NCBI RefSeq assembly: GCF_014650115.1
Contig: NZ_BMUI01000018.1
Location: 1-64,000, forward strand
Direction of reading: 5' to 3'
DNA: 64,000 nt
Source of the DNA: Streptomyces olivaceoviridis
Lineage (GTDB): Bacteria; Actinomycetota; Actinomycetes; Streptomycetales; Streptomycetaceae
Position 1 is the first letter of the stretch, and the number at the start of each line of letters is the position of its first letter. The notes below the pieces were generated by a model. It was not told the origin of the DNA. It worked only from the letters and a program-made list of their open reading frames with translations, and did no database searches. A program made the position numbers and the translations under genes. Positions 7,213-15,679 of the stretch are shown piece after piece.

Positions 7213-8472
7213 GTGGACGACAACAGTGCCGGCGAGGCCGCGAAGGACGTGATCCTGCTCATCGGGTGCGGGCTGCGCAAGTACCGCGAGTACCTGCTGG
7301 CCGGTGCCGCGGCGACGCACCCGGTCTGGCTGTTCACGGACGACGAGCCCGACTGGCAGACACCCTGCCTCAGCGGGCACACGGTCGTGGACCTCACCGA
7401 CCGGGACGCCGTGCTCACGGCCGCCCGGGAACTGGCGGAGCGCGTCACGGTGCGCGGTGTACTCAGCTGGGACGAGACCCTGATCGTGACGACCGCGCAC
7501 GTGGCGGAGGCACTCGGCCTGCCCGGCGCGGGCGTGGACGGCGTGGAGGGCTGCCGGGACAAGTACCGCAGCCGCCGGCTGCTCACCGAGGCGGGCATCG
7601 ACCAGCCCCGTTACGCCTGGGTGGACACCGCCGAGGAGGCGCTCGCGGCGGCGGAGGAGATCGGCTACCCGGTCGTCGTCAAGCCGCGCGGCATGGGCGC
7701 CAGCATCGGCGTCGTGCTCGCCGCGGACGCCGGCGAGGTCGCCGAGGCGTTCCGGACCGCCGACGAGTCCAGCCGGATCGGAGCGGTGTCCTACCGCGGC
7801 GGGGCGCTGGTCGAGGAGTACCTCGAAGGGCCCGAGATCAGCGTCGACGCGGCCGTCGTGGACGGCGAGTACCACCCGATGTTCGTGGCCCGCAAACAGG
7901 TCGGCCTCTTCCCCTACTTCGAGGAGATCGGCCACCACGTCGCCGCGGACGACCCGCTGCGCACCGATCCGGAACTGCTGGCGATGCTGCGGGCCGCGCA
8001 CCGCGCCATCGGCTACGGCTCCGGCATCACCCACACGGAGGTCAAGCTGACCTCCCGCGGTCCGGTCATCGTCGAGATCAACGGGCGGCTCGGCGGCGAC
8101 CTCATCCCGCGCCTGGGGCAGCTCGCCACCGGCATCGACCCGGCCCGCGCCGCCGTGCGCGCCGCGCTGGGACAGCGCCCCGACTTCACCGACACCGAGC
8201 ACCGCACGGTCGGCATCCGCTTCGGTTACCCGCCCGAGGACTGCGTGGTCCGCTCGGTCACCCCGCCCGCCGCCGCCGAGGGCCTGCTCGCCGCCGAGGC
8301 GATGGCCGGACCCGGCACCGAACTGAGGCTGCCCCCGAACGGCTACCTCGCCCGCCACTCCTACGTCATCGTCGCCGGCGCGGACCCCGCGCAGACCGCC
8401 GCCCGCCTGGACGCGGCGGCGGCCCTGGTCGTCCTCGACCGGCAGCCGCTGACCGTGCCCGTCCCTGCGTGA
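7213..8472 (+). CDS. ATP-grasp carboxylate-amine ligase 1
   Basis: An ATP-grasp enzyme of the biotin carboxylase-like/L-amino acid ligase group, which activates a carboxylate as acyl phosphate and couples it to an amine. The central ATP-grasp region reads EIGYPVVVKPRGMGASIG, the substrate/metal end GITHTEVKLTSRGPVIVEINGRLGGD. I use the GTG at 7213 because AGGAGG lies 10 nt upstream, giving 419 residues; in-frame TTG 7129 and ATG 7144 overlap the palindromic promoter region and have no such signal. It is the first gene of the plus-strand arm. With two further ATP-grasp genes downstream it probably forms amide or hydrazide bonds to the hydrazine unit, replacing the NRPS used elsewhere. Substrates are unknown. 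Confidence 0.85.
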   Translation: MDDNSAGEAAKDVILLIGCGLRKYREYLLAGAAATHPVWLFTDDEPDWQTPCLSGHTVVDLTDRDAVLTAARELAERVTVRGVLSWDETLIVTTAHVAEALGLPGAGVDGVEGCRDKYRSRRLLTEAGIDQPRYAWVDTAEEALAAAEEIGYPVVVKPRGMGASIGVVLAADAGEVAEAFRTADESSRIGAVSYRGGALVEEYLEGPEISVDAAVVDGEYHPMFVARKQVGLFPYFEEIGHHVAADDPLRTDPELLAMLRAAHRAIGYGSGITHTEVKLTSRGPVIVEINGRLGGDLIPRLGQLATGIDPARAAVRAALGQRPDFTDTEHRTVGIRFGYPPEDCVVRSVTPPAAAEGLLAAEAMAGPGTELRLPPNGYLARHSYVIVAGADPAQTAARLDAAAALVVLDRQPLTVPVPA

Positions 8473-8518
8473 ACCGGGCCCACCGGCCCGGGACCGCCCG
8501 GCGTGAACCGGGCCCACC
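8467..8518 (+). repeat. 18-bp perfect direct repeat around the end of ATP-grasp gene 1
   Basis: GCGTGAACCGGGCCCACC occurs at 8467-8484 (including the stop codon of the first ATP-grasp gene) and again at 8501-8518. The 34-bp period suggests a small local duplication of the gene end. Confidence 0.8.
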
Positions 8519-8561
8519 CCACCCCCGGAACCAGACCGCCGACACCTCTGAGGAGAACCAC

Positions 8562-9860
8562 ATGGCACACCGCACAGTCGAACTGCTCGCCGTCGGCGCG
8601 GGTCCGGCGAACCTCGCCCTCGCGGTCGCGCTGGAGGAACTGGCGCCCGACCTCGCGGACCAGGCCCTCGTCGTCGAGCGCGAGGAGAACGTCGTATGGC
8701 AGCGGGGCATGCTGCTCCCCGACGCCCTCAGCCAGGTCTCCTTCCTCAAGGACCTGGTGACCATGCGCAACCCGCGCAGCGAGTTCTCGTTCCTCAGCTT
8801 CCTGCACGCCCGCGGCCGGCTCGACGCGTTCGTCAACCTCGGCAGCTTCGTGCCGTACCGCAGCGAGATATCCGAGTACCTCCAGTGGGTGGCGGACTCG
8901 CTGGAGCGGACGCGGGTGGAGTACGGCCGGACCGTCACCTCGATCACGCCCGTGCACGGCGCGGACGGTGAGATCGACCGCTGGACCGTCGAGTTGGCGG
9001 ACGGCGAGACCATCGGCTGCCGCTACCTGGTGATCGGCGCCGGACGGGACGCGCACGTGCCCGCCGTGTTCGAGGGGCTCCCGGCCGAGCGGGTCATCCA
9101 CTCCACCGAGTACACCCGGCGGATCGCCGGCGTGCCGGCCGGCCGGCCGCCGCGGGTCGCCGTGGTCGGCGGGGCGCAGAGCGCGGCCGAGCTGTTCGGC
9201 GCGGCCCTGCGGGACCTGCCCGGCTGCCGGCCGACGATGATCATGCGCTCGATCGGTCTGAACGGCTACGAGAGCAGCAAGTTCACCAACGAGCTGTTCT
9301 ACTCGTCGTTCGTCGACGAGTTCTACGACGCCGAGCCCGAGGCCCGCCGCCAGCTGCTGGCCGAGATGCACCGCTCCAACTACGGCGGTCTGGCCCCGGC
9401 CACCCTCGACTCGCTCTACCGGCAGTTCTACCAGGACCGGCGCACCGGCTCCGACCGCCTGGGCATGATCACCATGACCGACATCACGGGCGCCACGACC
9501 GACGGCGACGACATCGTGCTGACGCTCACCGACCGCCGCACCTCCGCCACCCGCGAGCTCCGCTGCGACCTGCTGCTCCTCGGCACCGGGTTCGTCCGCG
9601 AGATGCCCCGCATGGTGCGCGCGCTCGGCGGCGCGCTCGGCCTCGACCAGATCGCCGTCACCCGCAACTACCGCCTGGAAACCGGCCGCCAGGGTGCCGC
9701 CGCCTGCTATCTCCAAGGCGTCAACGAGGCCACCCACGGCATCGCCGATTCCCTGCTCAGCGTCCTCGCCGCACGCTCCGCGGAGATCACCGAGGACATC
9801 CTCGCGCACCGCGCCGGCCGGCCGGCCGGCGACCGTGAGCCCGCCCTCGCCGCGGCCTGA
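8562..9860 (+). CDS. Lysine/ornithine N-monooxygenase (hydroxylamine-forming)
   Basis: A 432-residue flavin- and NADPH-dependent N-hydroxylating monooxygenase of the SidA/IucD/PvdA family. The FAD fingerprint is at residues ~10-20 (AVGAGPANLALAVALEE), the NADPH site at ~200-210 (VAVVGGAQSAAELF), and the family's C-terminal LLLLGTGF segment near residue 345. Family motifs such as QVSFLKDLVTMRNPRS and NGYESSKFTNELFY are intact. The product is an N-hydroxy amino acid. The next genes encode the cupin and MetRS-like parts of the Spb40 hydrazine synthetase, so it corresponds to Spb38 and most likely hydroxylates N6 of L-lysine, though ornithine cannot be excluded. AGGAGA precedes the ATG at 8562. 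No siderophore synthetase lies nearby, which argues against a siderophore role. Confidence 0.9.
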   Translation: MAHRTVELLAVGAGPANLALAVALEELAPDLADQALVVEREENVVWQRGMLLPDALSQVSFLKDLVTMRNPRSEFSFLSFLHARGRLDAFVNLGSFVPYRSEISEYLQWVADSLERTRVEYGRTVTSITPVHGADGEIDRWTVELADGETIGCRYLVIGAGRDAHVPAVFEGLPAERVIHSTEYTRRIAGVPAGRPPRVAVVGGAQSAAELFGAALRDLPGCRPTMIMRSIGLNGYESSKFTNELFYSSFVDEFYDAEPEARRQLLAEMHRSNYGGLAPATLDSLYRQFYQDRRTGSDRLGMITMTDITGATTDGDDIVLTLTDRRTSATRELRCDLLLLGTGFVREMPRMVRALGGALGLDQIAVTRNYRLETGRQGAAACYLQGVNEATHGIADSLLSVLAARSAEITEDILAHRAGRPAGDREPALAAA

Positions 9861-9893
9861 CCACCACCGCTTCCCACCCAGCAGAGAGACGAC

Positions 9894-10259
9894 ATGCTCA
9901 TCAAGCACCTCGACCGCGCCGGTCTCACCCACGAGAACGGCCTCGACGCCCAGCGTCTGCTGCCCTGGTCCGAACTGAACGCCCCCTTCGAGGGCTCCTG
10001 GTGCGTCATCCGCCCGGGTACCGCGTCCACCGCGCACTCCCACCACGAGTACGAGATCTTCATCGCCCTGCGGGGCGAGGCGTTCCTGGAGGCCGACGGC
10101 GAGCGCGTGCCGTTCGCCGCCGGCGACATCGTCCACTTCCCGCCGCACCACGAGCACCGCGTCGTCAACGACTCCGACGCCGACTTCGAGATGTACAGCG
10201 TCTGGTGGGACGCCGAGATGGCCGACCGCTTCACCCACCGCCACGCCCGGGAGGCCTGA
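9894..10259 (+). CDS. Stand-alone cupin, N-N bond-forming half of a hydrazine synthetase
   Basis: A 121-residue single-domain cupin. Motif 1 gives His48, His50 and Glu54 (HSHHEYEIF), and motif 2 runs from GDIVHFPP to His88 (HHEHRVVN), so a complete metal site (probably Zn) is present. In characterised hydrazine synthetases (Spb40, Tri28, PyrN) a cupin domain is fused to a methionyl-tRNA-synthetase-like domain and rearranges an aminoacyl ester of N6-hydroxylysine into the N-N linked product. Here the cupin is its own gene, 3 nt before the MetRS-like gene, suggesting a split enzyme with tight co-translation. Assignment rests on family and gene order. The ATG at 9894 follows GAGAGA. Confidence 0.85.
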   Translation: MLIKHLDRAGLTHENGLDAQRLLPWSELNAPFEGSWCVIRPGTASTAHSHHEYEIFIALRGEAFLEADGERVPFAAGDIVHFPPHHEHRVVNDSDADFEMYSVWWDAEMADRFTHRHAREA

Positions 10260-10262
10260 GCC

Positions 10263-11891
10263 ATGGACCAGCCGACAGGACAGCGGCGCACGGTCATCAT
10301 CGGCCCGCCCCCCACCCCCAACGGCGACCTGCACGTCGGCCACATCGCGGGCCCGTACATGGCGGCGGACGTGCACGCCCGTTACCTGCGGGCCACCGGG
10401 CAGCCGGTGCTCTACACGACGGGCACGGACGACAGCCAGACGTACGTCGTCTCCAGCGCGGCCAAGCTGGGCACCACCCCGCAGGACCTGGCCGCGAAGA
10501 GCTGGCGGGAGATCCGGGAGACGCTCGGCCTGATGGGCGTCTCCGTCGACGGGTTCGCCCCCTTCGACGACGGCTACCGCGCGATGACACTGGACTTCCT
10601 CACCCGGCTGCACGACGCCGGCAAGTTCCGGCTGCGCACGGTGAAGTTGCCGTACGTCGAGGCGACCGGCGAGTTCCTGATGGAGGGCCTGGTCAGCGGC
10701 GGCTGCCCGGTGTGCCTGGCGGTCAGCCGGGGCGGGCTGTGCGAGGGCTGCGGGCACCCCAACAACTTCGCCGAGCTGACCGACCCGCGCTCCACCGTCG
10801 ACCCCGCGGCCGAGGTGACCTACCGGGAGACGCAGATCCTGGTCCTGCCGCTGGAGGAGTACCGGGAGCAGCTGACCGCCTACCACCGGGCCAAGGAGTC
10901 CACCTGGCGCCCGCACATCGTGCAGCTGATGCGCGAGCTGCTGGCCCGCCCGCTGCCGGACTTCCCCATCACCTATCCCACCGGATGGGGGATCCCGGCG
11001 CCGTTCCCGCAGACGCCGGGCCAGGTCCTCAACGCCTGGGCCGAGGGCATGCCGGCCTCGATGTACTGCACGGCCGTGGCCCAGCGCGCGCACGGCGAGC
11101 GGCCCGCGAGCGACGACGAGTTGTGGCGCGCGGAGAACGGCATCCGGCTGGTCTACTTCCTCGGCTTCGACAACGCCTACTTCTGGGGACTGACCCACCT
11201 GTCGCTGCTGCTCGCCCACGAGGGCCGCTACGTGGTCCCGGACGCGATCGTCAGCAACGAGTTCTACGAGCTGGAGAACGAGAAGTTCTCCACCAGCAAG
11301 GGCCACGTGGTGTGGACGCGCGACCTGGTGCGCGAGGTCCCCCGCGACCTCGTCCGCTTCCACCTCGCGCTCACCGCGCCGGAGCACGCCCGCACCAACT
11401 TCTCCCGGGCCGCCCTGGAGAAGATCACCGGCGAGCGGCTGGTCGACCCGTGGAACCGGCTGGGCGCCCTGCTCGGCAAGGCGGTCGCCGAACTGGGCCT
11501 GGAGGGGCACGAGCTGCCGGTGTCGCCGCAGGCGAACGCGCGCCGGGCGGCGATGGCCGAGCGGTTCGAGGCCGGTTACCGGCTCACCGGCTACAGCCTC
11601 AGCCGCACCGCCGACCTGATCCCGCTGCACACCGAGCGGCTCCTGGGCCGGGCCGAGGCGCTGACGGCCGGGCCGGTCCCGGCCGACCGCACCGCGTCCG
11701 CGGCCGAACTGGGGGACCTCTTCGCGGAGCTGCGCACCCTGATCGCCGCGGCCTCGCCGATCCTCATCGACCTGGCCGAACAGGCGCGGGCCGAGGGCGG
11801 CTTCGACGGCACGTTCGCCGTCGCTCCCGAGGAGCGGACGACCACGCCGTTCACCGTTCCGGCGCTCGGCCGCACCACCGCCGAGAGCTGA
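10263..11891 (+). CDS. Methionyl-tRNA synthetase-like enzyme, activating half of a hydrazine synthetase
   Basis: A 542-residue class I aminoacyl-tRNA synthetase homologue of the MetRS type. The HIGH box is HVGH at residues 24-27, the KMSKS box is KFSTSK at 341-346, and a zinc knuckle has Cys148, Cys151, Cys160 and Cys163. It sits between the cupin and the amino-acid oxidase in a biosynthetic operon, so it is unlikely to charge tRNA. In Spb40/PyrN-type systems this domain uses ATP to esterify glycine onto the hydroxyl of N6-hydroxylysine before the cupin makes the N-N bond. The retained KMSKS and zinc sites show ATP chemistry is preserved. A housekeeping metS would be expected elsewhere in the genome. 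Confidence 0.85.
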   Translation: MDQPTGQRRTVIIGPPPTPNGDLHVGHIAGPYMAADVHARYLRATGQPVLYTTGTDDSQTYVVSSAAKLGTTPQDLAAKSWREIRETLGLMGVSVDGFAPFDDGYRAMTLDFLTRLHDAGKFRLRTVKLPYVEATGEFLMEGLVSGGCPVCLAVSRGGLCEGCGHPNNFAELTDPRSTVDPAAEVTYRETQILVLPLEEYREQLTAYHRAKESTWRPHIVQLMRELLARPLPDFPITYPTGWGIPAPFPQTPGQVLNAWAEGMPASMYCTAVAQRAHGERPASDDELWRAENGIRLVYFLGFDNAYFWGLTHLSLLLAHEGRYVVPDAIVSNEFYELENEKFSTSKGHVVWTRDLVREVPRDLVRFHLALTAPEHARTNFSRAALEKITGERLVDPWNRLGALLGKAVAELGLEGHELPVSPQANARRAAMAERFEAGYRLTGYSLSRTADLIPLHTERLLGRAEALTAGPVPADRTASAAELGDLFAELRTLIAAASPILIDLAEQARAEGGFDGTFAVAPEERTTTPFTVPALGRTTAES

Positions 11892-11931
11892 GCGACCGCC
11901 GCACGACCGAGAGAAAGAAGGGAGGTGCCCG

Positions 11932-13053
11932 ATGCGTGTCACCGTCGTCGGCGGCGGGGTGATCGCCCTGCTGACCGCCGTGGAGTGCGCCCTGGACGGA
12001 CACCGGGTCACGGTGGTCGACCAGGGGCCCATCCCGTACAGCCGGGCCACCTCTTTCGACCAGCACCGGATCATCCGGGCCCTGCACCCGGACGATCCGC
12101 TCGCCACCGCCGCCGCGCTGCGCGCGCACCGCCGCTGGCTGGAACTGGAGGAGCTGTTCGCCACCCGCTTCTACGAGCGGGTCGGCGCGCTCACCGTGCT
12201 CCCGCCCGCGGCGGCGGACGCGGGCACGGTGCTGCTGGCCGACGCCGGGGGACGCGCGCGCACGCTCACGGCGGACGCGCTCGCCGACCGCTACCCGCAC
12301 CTCTCCCTCGGCGGCGCCGCCGGCGCGGTCCTGGAGGACGACGCCGGAGTGCTGCTCGCCGAGCGGGTGCTCTCCGCCTGCGTCGGCTGGCTGAGGTGGC
12401 AGTCGGGCGTCGGTCTGCTCGAACACCGGCCCGCGGTCGCGGTGGACGGGGAGCGCGGACGGGTCACGCTCGCCGACGGGCAGGTGCTGGACGGTGACGG
12501 TGTGGTGGTCGCGGTGGGGCCGTGGGCGCGCCGTCTGCTGCCCGAGCGGGTGGCGAAGTCGCTCGCCCTGTACCGGCAGTCGTTGCTGTACTGCCGGGTG
12601 CCCAGGGGCGCGGCCGAGGCGTGGGCCGCCACACCGGCCGTCCCCGCCCTGGGCACCCGGCGCGGTGCCTGGCTGATCCCGCCGGTGGCCGGTACGGCGC
12701 TCAAGCTCAGCTCGGCCGCCGTCTGCCGCCAGGTCGACGACCTCACCGACAACGCCACGCCCGAGCGGTGGCAGCAGGAGCTGACGGCCGAGTTCGGCGA
12801 CCTGCTGCCGGGCTTCGGACCGGCCTGGGTGCTCGGCACCAAGGACTGCTACTACCTGTCGCACGCCGAGACCGGTGGCCCCCTCGTGGTCTCCCTCGGC
12901 GGCTCGGCCCACGCGTACGCGGCGTGCGGCGGTTCGTCGTTCAAGTTCGCGCCGCTGATCGCCCGCACCCTCGCCGACCGGGTCCTGGGCCGCGTCCCCG
13001 ACCGAACGGGCCTGGCGGCCCTGGACGCCGACCCCCTCGACGCCCGGCCCTGA
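11932..13053 (+). CDS. FAD-dependent amino-acid oxidase (glycine/D-amino-acid oxidase fold), Spb39-like
   Basis: A 373-residue DAO-family flavoprotein with the dinucleotide motif at residues ~4-12 (VVGGGVIA) followed by the usual acidic end of beta-2 (VTVVDQG). The C-terminal substrate-side segment contains LGGSAHAYAACGGSSFKFAP. In the Spb/Tri pathways the corresponding oxidase acts on N6-(carboxymethylamino)lysine, cutting the lysine-side C-N bond to release hydrazinoacetic acid and 2-aminoadipate semialdehyde. That role fits the position just after the MetRS-like gene. GGGAGG precedes the ATG at 11932. The gene lies 40 bp after the MetRS-like gene and 25 bp before the second ATP-grasp gene, so it is within one transcript. 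Confidence 0.85.
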   Translation: MRVTVVGGGVIALLTAVECALDGHRVTVVDQGPIPYSRATSFDQHRIIRALHPDDPLATAAALRAHRRWLELEELFATRFYERVGALTVLPPAAADAGTVLLADAGGRARTLTADALADRYPHLSLGGAAGAVLEDDAGVLLAERVLSACVGWLRWQSGVGLLEHRPAVAVDGERGRVTLADGQVLDGDGVVVAVGPWARRLLPERVAKSLALYRQSLLYCRVPRGAAEAWAATPAVPALGTRRGAWLIPPVAGTALKLSSAAVCRQVDDLTDNATPERWQQELTAEFGDLLPGFGPAWVLGTKDCYYLSHAETGGPLVVSLGGSAHAYAACGGSSFKFAPLIARTLADRVLGRVPDRTGLAALDADPLDARP

Positions 13054-13078
13054 TCCCTTCCATCCGAGAGGAACCGCC

Positions 13079-14335
13079 ATGAAACTCCTGGCGCTCGAAG
13101 CCCGGCAGAACGCCACCTACTACATCTCCCGCTACGAGCAGGTCGTCGGCCTCGGCGCGGACCTGTACGTGCTCAACGGCGAGGGCACCGAGGACTTCTG
13201 GCCCGCCGACCGCTACCGCACCGCCGGCTCACGGTCCATCGAGGCCCTGATCGCGGCGGCCAAGGAGTGGCACGCCGAGGAACGCTTCGAGGGCGTGTTC
13301 ACCTTCTCGGAGTCGGGGGTGCTCGCGGTCGCCGCGGTGGCCGAGGCCCTCGGCCTGCCCGGCATCGGCGTGGAGGCCGCACGTGCCAGCCGGAACAAGC
13401 TGCTGATGCGCCAGGCCCACGAGCGCGGCGGCGCCGCCCACCCGCACTTCCGCTTCGTCACCACCGAGGCCGAGGCACTCGCCGCCGGCCAGGAGTTCGG
13501 CTACCCGGTGATCGTCAAGCCGACCCTGGGGGCCGCCTCGAACTACGTCTTCCGTGCCGACGACGCGGCCGAACTGCGTGAGCGCTACGCCCAGGCCGCC
13601 CAGGGCCTGACCGAGCTGTCCTGGTACGCGATGGAGGCCGACGGACTGGACCTGGGTCCGCACGGGCTGCTGGTGGAGTCCTTCCTCGACGGCGACGAGT
13701 TCCTCATCGAGGCCCTCGCCTGGGACGACGAGGTGTACCTCGGCTCCATCGTCGACCGGGTCACCGCCGAGGGCGACACCTTCGACGACGACGTCCACCA
13801 CGCCCCGACCGCGCTCACCCCGGCCCAGGTCGAGGCCGTGCACGAGGTCGTCACCGCGGGCGCCCGCGCCCAGGGGCTGCGGCGCAGCGTGCTGCACGCC
13901 GAGGTCCGCTTCCACGAGGGCCGCCCGCACCTGGTGGAGATCGCCGTACGGCCGGGCGGCGGCGGCCTGGACCACATGGCCCGCATCTCCGCCGGCTACG
14001 ACCCGATAGCCGCCGTCGCCGACGTGGCCCGCGGGGTCCGCCCGAAGGCCGGCCACTACCGGCCGACCGGGGTCCACACGGCGGCCCTGTGCCTGCTGCC
14101 CCCGGCCTCCGGTCGCGTGGCGCACGTGCACGTCCCCGACGGCCTGGCCGACCGGGACGACCTGTTCTTCCTCAAAGTCACCGCCAAGCCCGGCGACCTG
14201 GTCCGCCGCCCGCCCGCGGGCAACAGCATCCTCGGCTTCCTCGGTGTGACGGGCACGTCGTTCGAGGACGCCATGTCCACCGCCGAGGAACTCGCCGCCC
14301 AGGTCCGCGCCGACCTGACCGGCCCGGACGCCTGA
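13079..14335 (+). CDS. ATP-grasp carboxylate-amine ligase 2
   Basis: A 418-residue ATP-grasp ligase. The N-terminal pre-ATP-grasp domain is followed by EFGYPVIVKPTLGAASNYVF (ATP-binding lysine region) near residue 140 and by VLHAEVRFHEGRPHLVEIAV with RPGGGG near residue 280, the Mg/ATP carboxylate ligands. A C-terminal domain of about 110 residues (FFLKVTAKPGDLVRRPPAGN) resembles that of L-amino acid ligases. It differs clearly from the other two ATP-grasp proteins of the cluster, so each probably makes a different bond. AGAGGAA lies upstream of the ATG at 13079. Substrates are unknown; hydrazinoacetic acid or a derivative is a plausible partner. Confidence 0.85.
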   Translation: MKLLALEARQNATYYISRYEQVVGLGADLYVLNGEGTEDFWPADRYRTAGSRSIEALIAAAKEWHAEERFEGVFTFSESGVLAVAAVAEALGLPGIGVEAARASRNKLLMRQAHERGGAAHPHFRFVTTEAEALAAGQEFGYPVIVKPTLGAASNYVFRADDAAELRERYAQAAQGLTELSWYAMEADGLDLGPHGLLVESFLDGDEFLIEALAWDDEVYLGSIVDRVTAEGDTFDDDVHHAPTALTPAQVEAVHEVVTAGARAQGLRRSVLHAEVRFHEGRPHLVEIAVRPGGGGLDHMARISAGYDPIAAVADVARGVRPKAGHYRPTGVHTAALCLLPPASGRVAHVHVPDGLADRDDLFFLKVTAKPGDLVRRPPAGNSILGFLGVTGTSFEDAMSTAEELAAQVRADLTGPDA

Positions 14336-14358
14336 TCCATCCACCAAGGAGTACAGAC

Positions 14359-15657
14359 ATGCCCGAACGCCCTGTCGTCATGGTGGGCTTCGTGCCCGTG
14401 GCGGTGACCTCGCTCGCGCAGTTCCAGCCCGAGGGCTCCGTGATCGTCATCGACGAACCCGATGTGATCCGCAAGCGCGAGCTCGGGCCGAAGGCCGACG
14501 AGGCCCCGGTGGTACGGGAGCTGATCGCCTGGGAGTACCAGCTCGAAGGCGCGGCCGACGCCTTCTACAACGCCCACCCCGACCTCGACCCGGCCGCCGT
14601 CGCCCCGCTCCAGGAGTACGCCACGCCCTTCGCGGCCCGCCTCGCCGAACGGTACGGGGTGCCCACCGGCGGCTACGGGGCGCTGCGGATCCTGCGGGAC
14701 AAGGCCGTGCTGCGCAGGGTCAGCCGGGCCGCCGGCATCCTCAACCCGGAGTCCGTGGAGGTGACCGGCCCCGACGAGGTCCGCGCCTTCATGGCGGAGC
14801 ACCCCGGGCCGGCCGTGCTGAAGCCGGCCAACCGCCAGGCCGCCCTCGGCACCCGCATCCTCGCCTCCCCCGACGAGATCGACGAGGCCTGGGCGGAGAC
14901 CACCGCCATGGACGAGGGCGTGATGGTCCCCGACCGCGGGTTCGAGCTCCGCATGCTCGTCGAGCGGTGCGTCCAGGGCCGCGAGTACAGCGTGGAACTG
15001 CTCGTGGAGCGCGGGCGTGCGGTGTTCGGCAACGTCACCGGCAAGGAGCTCTACCCCGGCGGCCGGCCGGTGGAGCTGGGCCACCTGGTGCCCGCCGACA
15101 TCCCCGGCGAACTGGACGCGCTGCTGCGCGCCGAGACCGGGCGCCTGCTGGCGGCCGTCGGGTTCGGCACGGGCATCGCGCACTGCGAGTGGATCGTCGA
15201 GAACGGCCGCCCCTACCTGGTGGAGTGCGCCGGCCGCTTCCCCGGCGACGGCATCGTCGACCTGATGGACCGTGCGTACCGCGTCGACCTCGTCCGCGCC
15301 TTCTGGACCCTCATGAAGGGCGAACCGCTGAGCGCTCCGCTCCCGGAGAAGGCCCCCGGCGCCGCCGCCATCCGCTTCCTGCACACCGGGGCCGGGGTGG
15401 TGGAGGATGTCTCGGGGCTCGACGAGGCACGTGCGCTGCCCGGCGTCCAGGCGTGCTCGGTGACCGTGGAGCCGGGTGCCGAGGTGCGGGAGCTGCGCAG
15501 CTCGTGGGACCGTGTCGGTTCGGTCGTCACCGAGGCGGAGACCGGGGCCGAGGCGGTCGCCGCCGCCCGGCGGGCCCTGGACACGATCCAGATCAAGGTC
15601 CGCCCCGCGCAGGACGGCCCCGTGCAGGACGAACCCGCGCAGGACCGACCGGCGTAG
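14359..15657 (+). CDS. ATP-grasp carboxylate-amine ligase 3
   Basis: A 432-residue ATP-grasp ligase starting at the ATG at 14359 (AAGGAG 8 nt upstream). The ATP-grasp core includes GPAVLKPANRQAALGT and, toward the end, GIAHCEWIVENGRPYLVECA with GRFPGDG. The C-terminal ~20 residues are a short degenerate repeat (RPAQDGPVQDEPAQDRPA) that looks like slippage and is probably disordered. It follows ATP-grasp 2 by 23 bp and precedes the YjbR-like gene by 22 bp. Like the other two it should couple a carboxylate to an amine with ATP hydrolysis. Three ATP-grasp ligases in one operon could build a tri- or tetra-unit pseudopeptide without carrier proteins. Confidence 0.85.
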   Translation: MPERPVVMVGFVPVAVTSLAQFQPEGSVIVIDEPDVIRKRELGPKADEAPVVRELIAWEYQLEGAADAFYNAHPDLDPAAVAPLQEYATPFAARLAERYGVPTGGYGALRILRDKAVLRRVSRAAGILNPESVEVTGPDEVRAFMAEHPGPAVLKPANRQAALGTRILASPDEIDEAWAETTAMDEGVMVPDRGFELRMLVERCVQGREYSVELLVERGRAVFGNVTGKELYPGGRPVELGHLVPADIPGELDALLRAETGRLLAAVGFGTGIAHCEWIVENGRPYLVECAGRFPGDGIVDLMDRAYRVDLVRAFWTLMKGEPLSAPLPEKAPGAAAIRFLHTGAGVVEDVSGLDEARALPGVQACSVTVEPGAEVRELRSSWDRVGSVVTEAETGAEAVAAARRALDTIQIKVRPAQDGPVQDEPAQDRPA

Positions 15658-15679
15658 GTTCCACGACAGAAGGAGAGAC

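Noticed and set aside
8467..8518. CRISPR-like array
   Set aside because: Only two copies with a 16-bp spacer, no cas genes; a simple direct repeat.
8562..9860. Siderophore (hydroxamate) cluster based on the N-monooxygenase
   Set aside because: No IucA/IucC-type synthetase, NRPS or acyltransferase nearby; the neighbours fit hydrazine formation instead.
10263..11891. Housekeeping methionyl-tRNA synthetase (metS)
   Set aside because: Motifs are intact, but it is embedded between a cupin and an amino-acid oxidase in a hydroxylase-led operon, the arrangement of hydrazine synthetases.
8361..12164. 1267-codon minus-strand frame opposite the hydrazine genes
   Set aside because: Shadow frame; the plus-strand proteins have complete catalytic motifs.
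7213..15657. LysW/amino-group-carrier-protein pathway as in s56-p1
   Set aside because: No small acidic carrier protein with a C-terminal EDWGE-type motif is visible in the cluster, so the ATP-grasp enzymes are not assigned as LysX-type.
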